From Dichetophora obliterata (taxonomy: Eukaryota > Arthropoda > Insecta > Diptera > Sciomyzidae), in NCBI GenBank assembly GCA_963920525.1, contig OY986435.1:173743327-173807326 (forward strand): a DNA stretch of 64,000 nt, written 5' to 3'. This document shows, one piece after another, positions 1 through 11,560 of this stretch. How positions within the stretch are numbered: position 1 is the first letter of the stretch; the number at the start of each line of letters is the position of its first letter. The notes below the pieces were generated by a model. It saw nothing but the letters and a program-made list of their open reading frames with translations, made no database searches and was not told the origin of the DNA. The position numbers and the translations under genes are program-made.

Positions 1-1014
1 CTTTTTCACTGGTGTGATCACATTTTTAAATAAATATGTCTTCATTCTACAAAAATTCCCAATAAATTAGACGATAAAACTGAAAGAGTTAAAAGTAGAA
101 TATGAATGCTTTATAATTTTAGCATAGAGCAAATTAGGTAATGTGGTCAAAATATTAAGTTTTTTGCTATTGTAAAAGTCTTTCGCCGACTAAAAATATA
201 TTTTGCATGCTTGACATATGGAGCATAATTTGCTATATTCTATAAAAATTTTGATTTTTGAGTAATTGAAAAAGTTTCAATTTTGTGAATATACTCAAAT
301 ATAACTATTCTTTTAACCTATGCAAAATGGCACAAGGTGAATTGTTTCATCTCATTTAAAAAAACAATTGAACAATATGATTTTGATATTTTTTTAACCT
401 TTTTGAGGTCAACGTTAACACAGTCTTGTTGCATATCAATACGGTTTAAAAGTTTCTTATTTGGTTTTAAAGAATCTAAGGTATTCAATTCGCATATTTT
501 TGCAAAAAAAAAACAAAATTCGGGGTTTTCCAGCTGAAGTTTTATAATCAAAACAATGATAGATAATAGATTTAAATTTATTTTTAAACTGGAAATGATA
601 AAAAAGTAGGTTCTCCAAATTATAGTCATAGGTGGTTCAAATATTTTACGAGAATATATAATAACATTTTGTTTAAGGTCAGTGAACATAATTATGTCTA
701 GTATTTGTCTTACTTTTTATGTTAGTAAAAAAACTTGTTGTTTGACCTCAAAAAACAAGTTTGTCCTTGCGGGAGAGGAAGACATATTTTTTTCTTGAAA
801 TTTTTTTATTAGTGTTCTTGACAACCCCATGCAACTTTTGAGACCTCTTAAGATTCGATCTAAATGTTTCGATACGCCCTTATTAACATGTAATCTGTAT
901 AATAAATCTTTTTTCAAAATGTTGTTTCTTTAATATCTCTTTTATTTATTTTTTATTTATTTCAGTAATACCGAAATAAATCCAAATGCTAAAGATTGCA
1001 AAAATCTTATATTA
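1..1014. other. AT-rich non-coding stretch, no gene seen
   Basis: Short open frames on both strands here have no recognisable motif and are what AT-rich DNA gives by chance. I see no repeat structure of note. Confidence 0.6.
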
Positions 1015-1265
1015 TATTGTATTATTATAATATTATATTATTATATTATATTATTTTATTATTATATTATTATATTATTATATTATTATATTATTATATT
1101 ATTATATTATTATATTATTATATTATTATATTATTATATTATTATATTATTATATTATTATATTATTATATTATTATATTATTATATTATTATATTATTA
1201 TATTATTATATTATTATATTATTATATTATTATATTATTATATTATTATATTATTATATTATTAA
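1015..1265. repeat. Octamer microsatellite (ATTATTAT)n
   Basis: About 250 bp of nearly perfect 8-bp tandem repeat. Because 8 is not a multiple of 3, it reads as an open frame with an 8-residue Leu/Tyr/Ile period; this is not a protein. Confidence 0.95.
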
Positions 1266-2048
1266 ATTAAATAATTAATAAATAATTTGAATGAATTATA
1301 TAAATTAAACAAAGTGAAATTATTTTAAATATTAGCAAAAAAAATTATTGAAATGATTTATGAAATGTCCTGTCATTTTTAATAATAGATACGACGTTGA
1401 AAAGGTATTGAAACCTTCTCCATAACCTACAATTCAGTTTAGTTAGATATATTTGCGTAATATGTCACTTTTCTACATTTTTTAAAGTTTTATAATTTTT
1501 GACACTTAGAAGTCTGTTTTGACAATTCTACAAAAATTTAGATTAGACCATAAGTTTTCAACATTTAGTACATTGTAAACACAAATAAGTTAGTTAAAAA
1601 ATTTAAATTTAGATTTATCGGACGTAACTTAAAAATGTTCTAAATTACCATGAATAGCAATGGCTACCAAGTCGCCGAACAAACATTGCAACAATAATGC
1701 TTCTCTATCAACTTCAACAAAAACCAAAATTTTTCCCAAAAAACGCCGTTCTGGCATTATGCTAAACATAATATATAGACATAATATTATAAATATAGGA
1801 CTGTTTATTTTTACTTAAAAACAAAAGTACATGCAAATTTTTTGCTGCTAGCGAACTCACACCACAATGATTAAGCTCAGAGCACTCATTACACATATCG
1901 ATGATTCCATATCAATTCGACTAATTTTGAGCAAAATCTTACCTTTGTGTTTCCGATTCTTTGAAACTTTGTAGGTTAGTAGTGCTTATAAAAATAACTA
2001 AACTGTGCAATCCTTATTTATGGAGTACTGTATAACGAATATATTAAA
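1266..2048. other. AT-rich non-coding stretch
   Basis: No gene, RNA or clear repeat is seen. It ends at the start of the hairpin repeat. Confidence 0.5.
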
Positions 2049-2310
2049 TATTATTTTGGTTGAAACACCTTAACGTTATACAATAATTAATAAAATATTT
2101 TGATATAAACAATACAAAGTAGGTTTCTTCCAAAAAATATTTTTTAATTTTATTTATAGCTAGACGCGTTTCGGTAACAAAATATAATAATAATAGCTAT
2201 AAATAAAAATAAAAAAATATTTTTTGGAAGAAACCTACTTTGTATTGTATATTTCAAAATATTTTATTAATATTTGTATAACGTTAAGGTGTTTCAACCA
2301 AAATAATATT
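2049..2310. repeat. Foldback repeat, ~113-bp arms, 33-nt loop
   Basis: The left arm (2049-2161) and right arm (2195-2310) are near-perfect reverse complements. For example GAAACACCTTAACGTTATAC on the left is mirrored by GTATAACGTTAAGGTGTTTC on the right, and GTAGGTTTCTTCC by GGAAGAAACCTAC. The loop contains GACGCGTTTCGG. No coding content. It is a MITE-like foldback of unknown superfamily; a transcript across it would form a long hairpin. Confidence 0.9.
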
Positions 2311-2360
2311 TAGCTTTAACTGTGTTTTTGTTTTTTGCGAAAAAATTTTTTTCAATATTC

Positions 2361-3138
2361 ATACACTGTGAAAATATTAAAAAACAAAAAAAATACAATT
2401 AGTGCATGTGTTCAAATAGATGTAGTTTTTAAACCGTAAAATGTTCAGAAAAAAGGGCTATTTCTTAAAGATGTGGAATTTATTTTTTGGTGGTTTATAT
2501 TTTTTGCAGCTATTTTATAAAAAATTCCTTTTTATTTTAATCTGAAATTTTCAGTCACATTTTTCAGTCTTAGCCACAAATTTTTTATATTTTTAGTTAG
2601 TGTTTTGTTAAGGCATCAATTTTAAAGACTAACACACAATTTTAAGTTGGGACTCCAACGATTGCTATTTTTAACGAATTTAAATAATGGATTTAATACT
2701 AATGGATTTATTTGAATAATAATATATATTATTTTGGATGTTCATTGGTATTAACATAAAAAAAATTGAGTTTTCGGTATAAAAATAGGAAATATTTTGT
2801 AGGAATTTTTAAAAAATTCGTTAAAAATAGCAATCATTGGAGTCCTAACCTAAAATTGTGTGTCAGCTCTTAAAATTAATTCCTTAACTAAACACTTAAC
2901 TAAAAATTTAAAAATTTTGTTACGAAAACTGCGAAAAATGTGCCTGAAAATTGTAGGTTAAAAAAAAGAAATTTTCAAAAAATGTAGCAAAAAATACATA
3001 CCACCAAAAGACAAATTCAAAATCTTTAAAATATATGTAAACTTTTTTCTGTACAACATTCGTTTTCCAAACTACATCTATTTGGATACATGTACTTATT
3101 ATATTTTTTAAAATTTTTTGATATTTTTCACAGTGTAT
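2361..3138. repeat. Foldback repeat with diverged ~340-bp arms
   Basis: Ends are ATACACTGTG and CACAGTGTAT. Internal pairs include ACTCCAACGATTGCTATTTT (about 2649) against AAAATAGCAATCATTGGAGT (about 2824), and AAATAGATGTAGTTT against AAACTACATCTATTT. The arms look clearly more diverged than in the neighbouring hairpin, with a loop of roughly 100 bp. No open frame or transposase. Confidence 0.85.
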
Positions 3139-3953
3139 ATCTTTAAAACAGAATTTTAAATAAAAAAAATTACACAGATATAATAATTTTCAGGAGAACT
3201 ATCCACCTAAAGAGTCTCAACGTTTTCAAAAATAGTGACGTCAGAAACGTAGGCACTTTGACATGGAATCACCGATATATAACAATATAGGGAAATTCAC
3301 GATTCAATGCACTCGCCTGTGCAGTTGAGGACTTGTGCAGTTGTGCAAATAGTATTTAATACCATATTAAGTGTTGCTAAGTTTCTGTACGTCACAGGCA
3401 AAAGTACGATCATCTTACTCGACCGAAAGAACTATTTTGTTTTGGGCATAAAGAGTTGCTGGCCCAAAAAAAATGTAGTGCTTAGTCTGCGTGAGCAGTC
3501 AGTTGTTCAAAAACACACTGTACTGGCCAGTCTGCGTAAAACCAGTTTTGTTTTGTATACATCAACAATGTTGTATTGTATTGGTGTAGGAATCTCCAAA
3601 ATAAGATATTACTACGTTTAAATTTCGAGTTGAGCCTGAGTTGGGGTTTTCGTAAAGTTGAAAAAATGGCGTTTCTAGCTCGGAAGTGTTCCCATGCACA
3701 ACATCGAGTCGAGATGGAGTTTGGCTATCACATTCGCCATTTTTTCTTAGTATAAATGTGTGCGTTCAGAAGGTGCAAAATTCACTAAACATTTTGAGTC
3801 TTTGATCAGTATCAGTTTCTACTACTTTCGAATCTCTACTACTACGCATCGAATCTAAGTTTCGTGGATTTAACGAGATTCAACTCTACTCGCGTTTCTA
3901 TGGAGAGTTAATTCCTAGTTAACCGCGAATCAACTAGCCATGCAAACGTAGTA
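3139..3953. other. Non-coding stretch with a fragment of a dispersed inverted repeat
   Basis: 3461-3490 (GGCCCAAAA ... GTGCTTAGTCTGC) is matched in reverse complement at 5706-5732. The two may be ends of one old element or two copies of a repeat. The 104-codon open frame at 3307-3621 shows no domain I recognise. Confidence 0.4.
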
Positions 3954-4099
3954 TCCCAATAAGCCAAACGAATTCGAATTCATCACTCGTTAACGAGTCC
4001 GAGAATACGATTCTAGAACGAGTCGTTAATAAAAAATATCGAAGCCGTGTTTGTAGCGAGCTAGTTTACGAATCTTTCTTAGTTTGGTGTTTATTGGGA
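3954..4099. mobile_element. Short MITE, 146 bp, TA target duplication
   Basis: TIRs begin TCCCAATAA on the left and end TTATTGGGA on the right, each flanked by TA (3952-3953 and 4100-4101). The interior is enriched in ACTCGTT/AACGAGT motifs. The TA duplication fits a Tc1/mariner-type MITE; no transposase source is identified here. Confidence 0.65.
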
Positions 4100-4525
4100 T
4101 ATGACGATTCCGCTTATGTTGCCAGTATATTTATGTATAATTTCCCATAAGCAATGGATAAATTCCCTTTTTTTTCCTTTTAAAATTTTAAAAAATCTCT
4201 CAAATATCTTTCAAGAATAACTTTATTTAGGTATAAAATTTTAGGTACAAAATTTCATCAAAGTATTAAAAAACATAATACATATTCATAAACATAAGCA
4301 TACAATACTTTCTTACAATACTTTCTATTAAAAAAATTAAAGACTATTTAAAAATTATTTTCTCTGGTTTATACAAAAGTGGTTGTAGTAAGAAAATATA
4401 TTCCAAATAAAAAATTTGAAACTAAGAAAGTAAAATAAAAAAATATGTAGTTTTTCTTAATTTATTTAACATTTTTGTTTAAATGTTGATAATTATTCGG
4501 CCTTCTAAAAATTAATATACAATAT

Positions 4526-4760
4526 CTGGCCTTGGCCGTAGTGAAAAAAACACAAAAGTTGAGCTTTTGGTTTTTTTAGTTTTTAATTTCAATATTTCGA
4601 CCATCTTCAGGAAACTAAGACAAAATATATTTTTTTCAGAAAATTTGTTGTCTTAGTTTCCTGAAGATGGTTTACAAAGTAAGCCGAAATATAGAAATGC
4701 AAAACTAGAAAAACCAAAAGCTAAACTTTTGTGTTTTTTTTCACTTCGGCAAAAGCCCAG
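4526..4760. repeat. Foldback repeat, ~100-bp arms
   Basis: Mirrored blocks include ACCATCTTCAGGAAACTAAG against CTTAGTTTCCTGAAGATGGT, and GTGAAAAAAACACAAAAGTT against AACTTTTGTGTTTTTTTTCAC. The centre is about 4640. Non-coding and MITE-like. Confidence 0.88.
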
Positions 4761-7700
4761 CAACTTTATATTTTTGTTTAAAGTAACAAAACCATACAAA
4801 AAATCAAAACGATATTCTTAACAACCCTATAGGAAAATCAACTCTCTGAAAAGTAATTGAAGAAGTAGTTTTTGTCTATCACAACTGGCTGAAATTCGGA
4901 CATTTTTCCGTAGGAAAAAAACACATATTTTAAATGGCGATGTCCACAAAATAAGTTTATTAAAAATTTTCATATGCATATATTTTTAACTTATTAAAAA
5001 ATTGTAACGATTTTACTGAATATTATTTCTGAACTAATTTTACTTATTTACGCTAACAAACACTTTTCAAGAGATATTGTTCAATTTTACAAAAGAAACA
5101 GAATAAATTTTAATTGTTCTTCGATTTAGTTTATTTTTATTTAAGAGTTTAAATTTAATACATGAATTCTTAAGTGTTTTTAATGTTTTAAATACAAACA
5201 ATTCTTAGATCGAATAAGAAAAATCAAATAAAAAGTATTTTATGGAGGAATTTTTATTTTATAAATTTTTCAAATGTTTTTTGTTTCTTTAAACTTGTTT
5301 TTAAAACTGTTTAATTTATCGAAGATTATAAAGCGATAAAATTTATAAAATTATATATAAAGCTACTTGAAAAAACTATCAACACACGAAAAAATCATGA
5401 CACGAAATAATTAAATGCAATTTTTTGAACTTTCCAAATTCATGCCAAGAAAACGTTTAGTATTATATATCTACTTTGTAAATAAATTTACAATCGTAAA
5501 TCGCCAGAATAAGGCCTTTCGTGCTTCATTTGAAAATTCCCTTTTTTTTGTACTGCCAAGTATAATGTTTCCCTTATTCCCTTTTAGCTTCAAAGACAAT
5601 TGAAAAATCCCTCAAAAAAGGGAAATTACCCTCGATATGGCATCACTGACCTCACGTCGCCTGCCTCACCTATCTTGCCAATGAAAACGTAACGTCTGGT
5701 TTCATGCAGACTAAGCACTTGATTTTTGGGCCGCTGATACATGCATATTTATAAACTTCAGACATCAAATTGTGACATTTGAATTCAGGAGTGATAGCTG
5801 AAGCAGCAAATCAAAGCTATTTCTAGCTCGCTTGTTAAAAACGTTGACATTAGTTTTATATCCACCTTCTGGTAAAGTGTGTCGCCAAATCAGTTTGCTG
5901 AAAATTTGCTGTTTGAAAATTTGGTTTCTGCTATGAGACCTCTAGTGGATGATAGTGCAACTTTTTTTAAGCTCAAGAACAGATCGAAAGTATAAAGCTT
6001 TTTTAATTCGCCTAGAATATGCAAGCTCATTCAATTTAGCAGCATTCTGTTGTCAACATATCTGATTATAGAGATCGAACATTTCGAATTCGCCGAATGC
6101 TGCGAAAAAGATGCTAACTTCACACCAGTGCCAAATACAACAACTGAAGAAATTGCCAAACTTTAAAGGCATATATATATAAATATAAACCGAATTAATA
6201 ATAAGTTTTGGTTGCAAACATCTTATTGCAACCTAACTTAAGTATTTATATACTAACAAACAGATTATATGCATTAATTTCAGGAGTTGCCAAGTGATTT
6301 CTTTGTGAGCTTGCGGCCGAATGACGAATTCCTTGGAAAATTAGGATGATGCAAACGAATGATTTATCCTCTACCAAAATCGTTCAACGCGCCTATAGAA
6401 GTTTTCACTTCAAAAATCGCTTCCAGTTGGCCCTATCCAGTGAGTCTTACAAAAAGTCGTGCTTAAAGATAAACGAAAAAATTCGAACAACATTGCGTAT
6501 GAGTAACATTATTTTCTTTGAGGCATCGAATGTCGGCAAGACATATGTGGCTTATACCGCATTCTTTTCTGAAAAAAATTCAGACCTCACAGAATGCATA
6601 ATTTTTTAGATTTTGAGCTGAATTTACAGAAAAGAGAAAAGAGCGGAAAAAATACATAATTTTTTCTCATTTTATATTGTGTACACTGTTGTTTTGAATT
6701 CCGATGTATCTATGATTCAGGTTATGTATAGTGCCGACTGTATGGAATTTTTAACAAATATTCATTGATCGGTTCAATTTTATTAAAACCAACCACTTTA
6801 GTCACAATTATTTTGTATTAAATTTCTAAAATTTTTCAATATTGGAACAGTTTGCTTTAATATTTGTCACAGCACATAAAATTAATATTAATATTATTTT
6901 TTTTTATGTTTTTATGTTGGTATTACTAGAGAGAAGAATGCAGAACCGCCGAATTTTACGGGTCAGAAACTTTTTCGTTTATAGTACTTTTGCGATAAGA
7001 ATTTTCGAGAAAAGAACACAATTTATTTTGAGGTCAACTTTTGAAGAGGTCAAAAAATAAATGAATGCGCTATTAGTAGAGGTTTAAAGGCAATTTCAAA
7101 CGATTTTTTTTATGTATATGTTCAGCAAAATTGTTGGCCAGAATAATAGACGGATGTGACCACGAGATTCCTCATATTAAAATTTAGTGAAAACGTTGAA
7201 ATTATAAAATACAGATTTTCTTGTCGCACAGTGTTATTTTAATGTATATCATCAGTCTAGCAGCCCTATTCTGGCAACTTGCCAAGAGTTAACCAGTATT
7301 TTTAACATTTCTATGTGTTTGTTGTAATTTTTTTTTATTTCAAAACAAAATTTTATAAAATCATAATATTTTTTTCATGTATATATTATAATATAGTTTT
7401 GGTCAGCTGCATCTTTTATTTCACAATTATTTTTATGAGAATGAAATTAAAAAAAAAGAAATCCGTTAATGGTGTTAAGGGAAGGTAAGATGAAATGAAA
7501 TATTTACATATGTTTTATGTAAATAGTGCCAAAGTTTAGATGCAGGATGGAAATGCAGTTGATTCTTACGATTGAAAATCGAACTTTAAATTAAGATTTA
7601 AAAGTTAACTGATATCTAATTTTACTAAGTAACTAACTTTACTAATGAACTTATATCTAACCCGCTTTCTAATATAATTATTATGTTCTAAAAGGACTTC

Positions 7701-7770
7701 TTCTTAAAATTTATGCATTTTTTTAATTCGTTTAATAAAAATTACGTAAATGGCATTAACTTTTATTTCT
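4761..7770. other. AT-rich DNA, no gene supported
   Basis: 3 kb with only short open frames. At 6285 a plausible acceptor (GCATTAATTTCAG) is followed by about 20 open codons and then, in another frame, by 6346-6606 (87 codons). I cannot place either in a family. 6930-7060 shares phrases such as TTTTGAGGTCAAC with 25460-25510, suggesting common repeat ancestry. Confidence 0.4.
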
Positions 7771-8239
7771 CCCATTGCTCAGTGAAAATCGTATTCTAGG
7801 GATCAAAATAAGAAACTTTGCCCGAGAAACTATACCTCTAAAACGAATTCTAATGCTCCATTTTTTCCGTGGGGTCAAATTTTGAAAAATCCCTCTATGA
7901 CCCATTTAGAGTGCCCCAATCGACTCCAAATATATGACCGGCCCCCACTAACTTTTGAGGGCCGATCCACCCATGCCAGTGGCACACCCCCTGAAAAAAT
8001 GGGGTCGCCACTGGCATGGGTGTATCGGCCCTCCAAAGTTAGTGGGGGTCAGTCATACATTTGGTCTCGATTGGGGCACTCTAAATGGGTCAGAGGGATT
8101 TTTCAAAATTTGACCCTACGGAAAAGTTGGGGCATTAGAATTCGACTTAGAGGTATAGTTCCTCGGGCAAAGTTTCTTATTGTGATCCCTAGAAAACGAT
8201 TTTCACTGAGCAATGGGCGATTTTTAAATCGACCCGCCC
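7771..8239. mobile_element. Palindromic non-autonomous element, copy 1
   Basis: 7771-8217 is one long palindrome centred near 7994: CCCATTGCTCAGTGAAAATC on the left mirrors GATTTTCACTGAGCAATGGG on the right, and GTGGCACACCCC / TGGGGTCGCCAC faces itself at the centre. A further 22 bp (8218-8239, ending GACCCGCCC) lies outside the right arm; the matching left terminal part is missing. The 142-codon open frame through it is a by-product of symmetry. A second, deleted copy is at 13279-13630. The right end meets the TA used by the mariner at 8242. Confidence 0.85.
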
Positions 8240-8241
8240 TA

Positions 8242-9542
8242 AGGGGTGTCCCAACAAGAACGCAATTTTTAAATTTGGCGCCATTCGAAGTGTCATTGTT
8301 TGACATTTGAACAATTTTTATTGTTTGCTAGTAGAAGGTACGAGGTTAGTAAAAATGGAGCGCTACACGAATGAACAACGCATTCTCATTGTGAAATTGT
8401 TTTACCAAAATGGTGAAAGTTTTGCGGCTACAGTTCGCCAATTGCGATCAATTTGGGGTCACAATCAATAATGCTCCAAAAAAGTCAACTGTAAAGAGAT
8501 TAATGGATAAATTTGCCGAAACTGGGTCTGTTAGTGATGTAAAGACAACAACGCGCCTTCGACCAGGTCGATCGACCGAAAATGTCGCAGCTGTACGTGA
8601 TGATGTCGCTCAAACTCCATCCACCTCAATTCGACACCGAGCTCAGCAAATTGGTGTCTCCAAATCCACTATGCAGCGAATTTTGACGAAAGATTTGCAT
8701 CTTCATGCATAAAAAGTTCAATTGACTCAGGAACTGAAGCCAGCTGACCAGCGAAGGGAGTTCGTTAATTGGATATTGGAGAGACAACATGAAAATGCTG
8801 ATTTTGCCACTAAAATCATCTTCAGTGACGAGGCCCATTTCCATCTTGATGGCTTTGTCAATAGGGAGAATTTTCGCATTTGGGGTGAGGAAAATCCTCG
8901 AGTGATTCACGAGAAGCAAATGCATCCTCAACGTGTCACTATGTGGTGTGGTTTTTGGGCTGGAGGAATCATTGGACCTTTTTTTTATGAAAATGAGGCA
9001 GGTCAAGCGCAAACAGTCAATGGTGTTCGGTATCGTGAAATTATAACCAGTATTTTCTTGCCTAGAATTGAAGAAATGAATGTGGAGGGCATGTGGTTCC
9101 AACAAGACGGCGCCACATGCCATACAGCCAGAGAAACAATTCAATTGCTGCATCAGTCATTTCCCGGTCGTGTTATTTCGCGTTTTGGAGATCAGAATTG
9201 GCCGCCTAGATCGTGCGATTTAACACCATTAGATTTTTTTCTTAGGGGTTTTTTGAAGTCGATGGTTTACGCGAATAATCCAACGACGACTCAAGCCTTT
9301 AAAGAGGAAATTGGACGCTGCATTAATGAAATACCGCAGCATTTATGCAAAACGGTCATTGAAATTTTCATTAAAAGATCGCGTGTATGCCAGCAAAGCC
9401 GCGGCGGCCATCTGCACGATGTATTGTTCCATACATAACCTCATTCCGTCTACTTTACGATATAATAAAGTTTCACGATTTTTTTTTTAAATATCTGTGT
9501 TTTATTTAAAATTTAAAAATTGCGCTCTTGTTGGGACACCCT
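8242..9542 (+). mobile_element. rosa-like (DD41D) mariner transposon
   Basis: About 1.3 kb. Left TIR AGGGGTGTCCCAACAAGA and right TIR TCTTGTTGGGACACCCT (one G fewer) continue inward with near-identity for about 34 bp. Both ends are flanked by TA (8240-8241, 9543-9544), the Tc1/mariner target duplication. It contains one transposase gene with two lesions, so it cannot encode its own mobility but may be mobilised in trans. The insertion abuts the palindromic element upstream exactly at that element's terminal TA. Confidence 0.9.
8355..9438 (+). pseudogene. mariner transposase (DD41D, rosa-like), broken
   Basis: Mariner-type transposase, the DNA-cutting and strand-transfer enzyme of the element. 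The start is ATG at 8355 (MERYTNEQRILIVKLFYQNG), an N-terminal helix-turn-helix. A one-base frameshift near 8460-8470 moves the frame; the reading resumes as NNAPKKSTVKRLMDKF, then SKSTMQRIL (second HTH). TAA at 8710-8712 interrupts just after LHLHA, where the family normally has Tyr. The catalytic half is intact: D in FSDEAHF (8827-8829), D in QQDGATCHTA (9106-9108) and D in CDLTPLDFF (9232-9234). Exactly 41 residues separate the second and third Asp, the DD41D signature. Total about 360 codons, near full length. Trp of the usual FFLWG is Arg here. Two lesions suggest recent loss of function. Confidence 0.92.
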
Positions 9543-9563
9543 TATATATATATATATATATAC

Positions 9564-9595
<32 letters not shown>
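9543..9595. repeat. (TA)n and (GA)n microsatellites
   Basis: Ten TA units (9543-9562) followed by a GA run (about 9566-9595), directly at the mariner's right TA. Confidence 0.95.
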
Positions 9596-9597
<2 letters not shown>

Positions 9598-9712
9598 TTG
9601 AAGTACTGAAAGTTTCTTACATAGACCACTGTCTTGCTATAATAGCAGGAAATATTTGCAATTTTTTAAAAATATTTATCGCTGCTATTTGCGTTACTCA
9701 TTTTTCAGCATA

Positions 9713-10525
9713 TACAGTCATGTGAAAATAAATAGGGACACCTATATTTTTATATTTGAAGCTGCATGAATTATATGCAAGGTGCCCCAGATAAAGCATT
9801 AATTCCCTCGGCTGGTGATTCTTCTTGATAAGGCGAGTATAACACTTTATGGAGTTTCCTCCCACATTGTAAAACTTTCAAGATACAGGGTGTTTTACGG
9901 TTTTGGTGCGTGTTTAGTATTATATATATAGAATCTATACTATTCACCATAAAATAAAAAATAATATTTTCTATTTTAGAAAAAGTATCAACTTTTTCAC
10001 TAGTATATCAATCACTTTCGTGCTGTAAAATTTTGAGATTATCCAACGAAATATCAACAAATTTTGTATCTTTTTTTTTAGCGGAGCTGTTATTATCCAA
10101 AGTTAGAATTTAGAAAAAACTGTTGACTAAGTGTATTTTAACATGAAAAACAGAGATTTTCAAATTTTGACGATTACAGCTCCGCTAAAACAAAAGATAA
10201 AAAATTTGTTGATATTTTGTTTGATAATCTCAAAATTTTAGCTCCGCTGCAGCACATGACAGGAAAATGGTTGATGTATTGATAGAAAAGTTTATATTTT
10301 TTCTAAAATACAAAATATTATTTTTTATTTTATGGTGAGTAGTTTAGATTCTAGATCAATAATACTAAACACGTACCAAAACCGTAAAACACCCCGTATC
10401 TTGAAAGTTTTACAATGTGGGAGGAAGCTCCATAAAGTTTTATACTCGCCTTATCAGGAGGAACCACTTCATGCAGCTTTAAACACAAAAATACAGGTGT
10501 CCCTATTTATTTTCACATGACTGTA
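9713..10525. mobile_element. Foldback Tc1/mariner-type MITE, 813 bp
   Basis: TIRs TACAGTCATGTGAAAATAAA and TTTATTTTCACATGACTGTA, each flanked by TA (9711-9712, 10526-10527). Homology continues inward: GGGACACCT, TACAATGTGGGAGGA, TACGGTTTTGG and TTAGCGGAGCTG all have mirrored partners, so most of the element is one inverted repeat centred near 10120. No transposase. The ACAGTCATG ends resemble Tc1-type termini. Confidence 0.88.
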
Positions 10526-10527
10526 TA

Positions 10528-11120
10528 AAAAAGAAAATGCTTACGTATCGCGAGCAAAGTCGCAGAGGGTTGCTTTTTATCTAAAAAAAACATTATTTTC
10601 ACTTAATTTTCAGAAAATTATTTAAGAAAAACATAAAGAAAAATATACAACAAAAAAAAAAATTAAGTTCAATTGTCTTCAATTCAGGTGAAGACAAAAT
10701 TTTTAATAAAGCAAAAAAAGTCTTTGAGCTTATGGACTTTTTTTTATCCATCACCCGCTAACAAAGAATTAAATATTTCTTGCAAAGAATTTATCTTTGT
10801 GGTAATTTAATTTTTCCTTGATTTTGACTTTTGGCTTTTGTTTTGAAGACACAACAATTGCTTATTTGACGATAAATTCCTTATTGCCACGATTTTGTCC
10901 TTGTCAAAAAATATTTCGTTAACAGTTTTTCAAAGATACTTTTTTCTTGATTTTACGGATTACATTTTTCTAGGGTTAGTCTTAAAAAAATCCCATTTCT
11001 CCTGCGTGTTACCTGTGCAAAAATTGTTCACCTCAACTTCTTAAGCTACCGTCTTGCTCTATTAAACGCGTAGAAATTTTCTAAATACAAATAAAGTACA
11101 CTCTAATGTTTTAATATGGA
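10528..11120. other. AT-rich non-coding stretch
   Basis: Nothing recognisable; A/T-rich with several poly-A and poly-T runs. Confidence 0.5.
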
Positions 11121-11560
11121 GGTTATTCACTATCTTGTTGCATCGTTGCAAATGCGTTTTTGCAAGGGTAGATTTTTGTGAGCACATCTTTAATATTATG
11201 ATGTTGCAAATGCTTCAAAAAAGCAGTTTTTGCTTACATTTTTTTCATCATCCATTTGTTTATTTGTTTGTGTTTAGATAATTTTATGCAAATTTTCTTT
11301 TTTAAAACTCCTTCCATTTCCCTACTTTCTCCCATTTCCTTTACCATTTCTTTATACTTTTGCCGCTAAAAATGTAAACAATGAAAACAGCTGCTTAATC
11401 AGCGGTGTTCAATGCAAAATGAACATACTCATTCACAATATCGTCGTGAAATGTTTTTGCATATTCATATGCAACAGCTTTTTGTTATAGCAAATGCATA
11501 TCAATGCTTTTTTTTGTGAAATCAACTTATTTTACTTTTGCAACAATGTCGTGAATTACC
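11121..11560. mobile_element. Probable MITE, ~440 bp
   Basis: The left end GGTTATTCACTATCTTGTTG is mirrored by CAACAATGTCGTGAATTACC on the right with a few mismatches. The interior holds several GCAAATGC/GCATTTGC words in both orientations. No clear target duplication and no coding region. Superfamily unknown. Confidence 0.6.

Noticed and set aside
996..1265. 89-codon open frame rich in Leu/Tyr/Ile
   Set aside because: It is the translation of the 8-bp microsatellite; the 8-residue period follows from the repeat.
7882..8310. 142-codon open frame, with a 67-codon antisense partner
   Set aside because: It runs across a long palindrome and into the mariner TIR; both strands are open because the sequence is self-complementary. 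No domain.
8626..9153. 175-codon minus frame opposite the mariner transposase
   Set aside because: Antisense shadow of a well-supported transposase reading with intact catalytic motifs on the plus strand.
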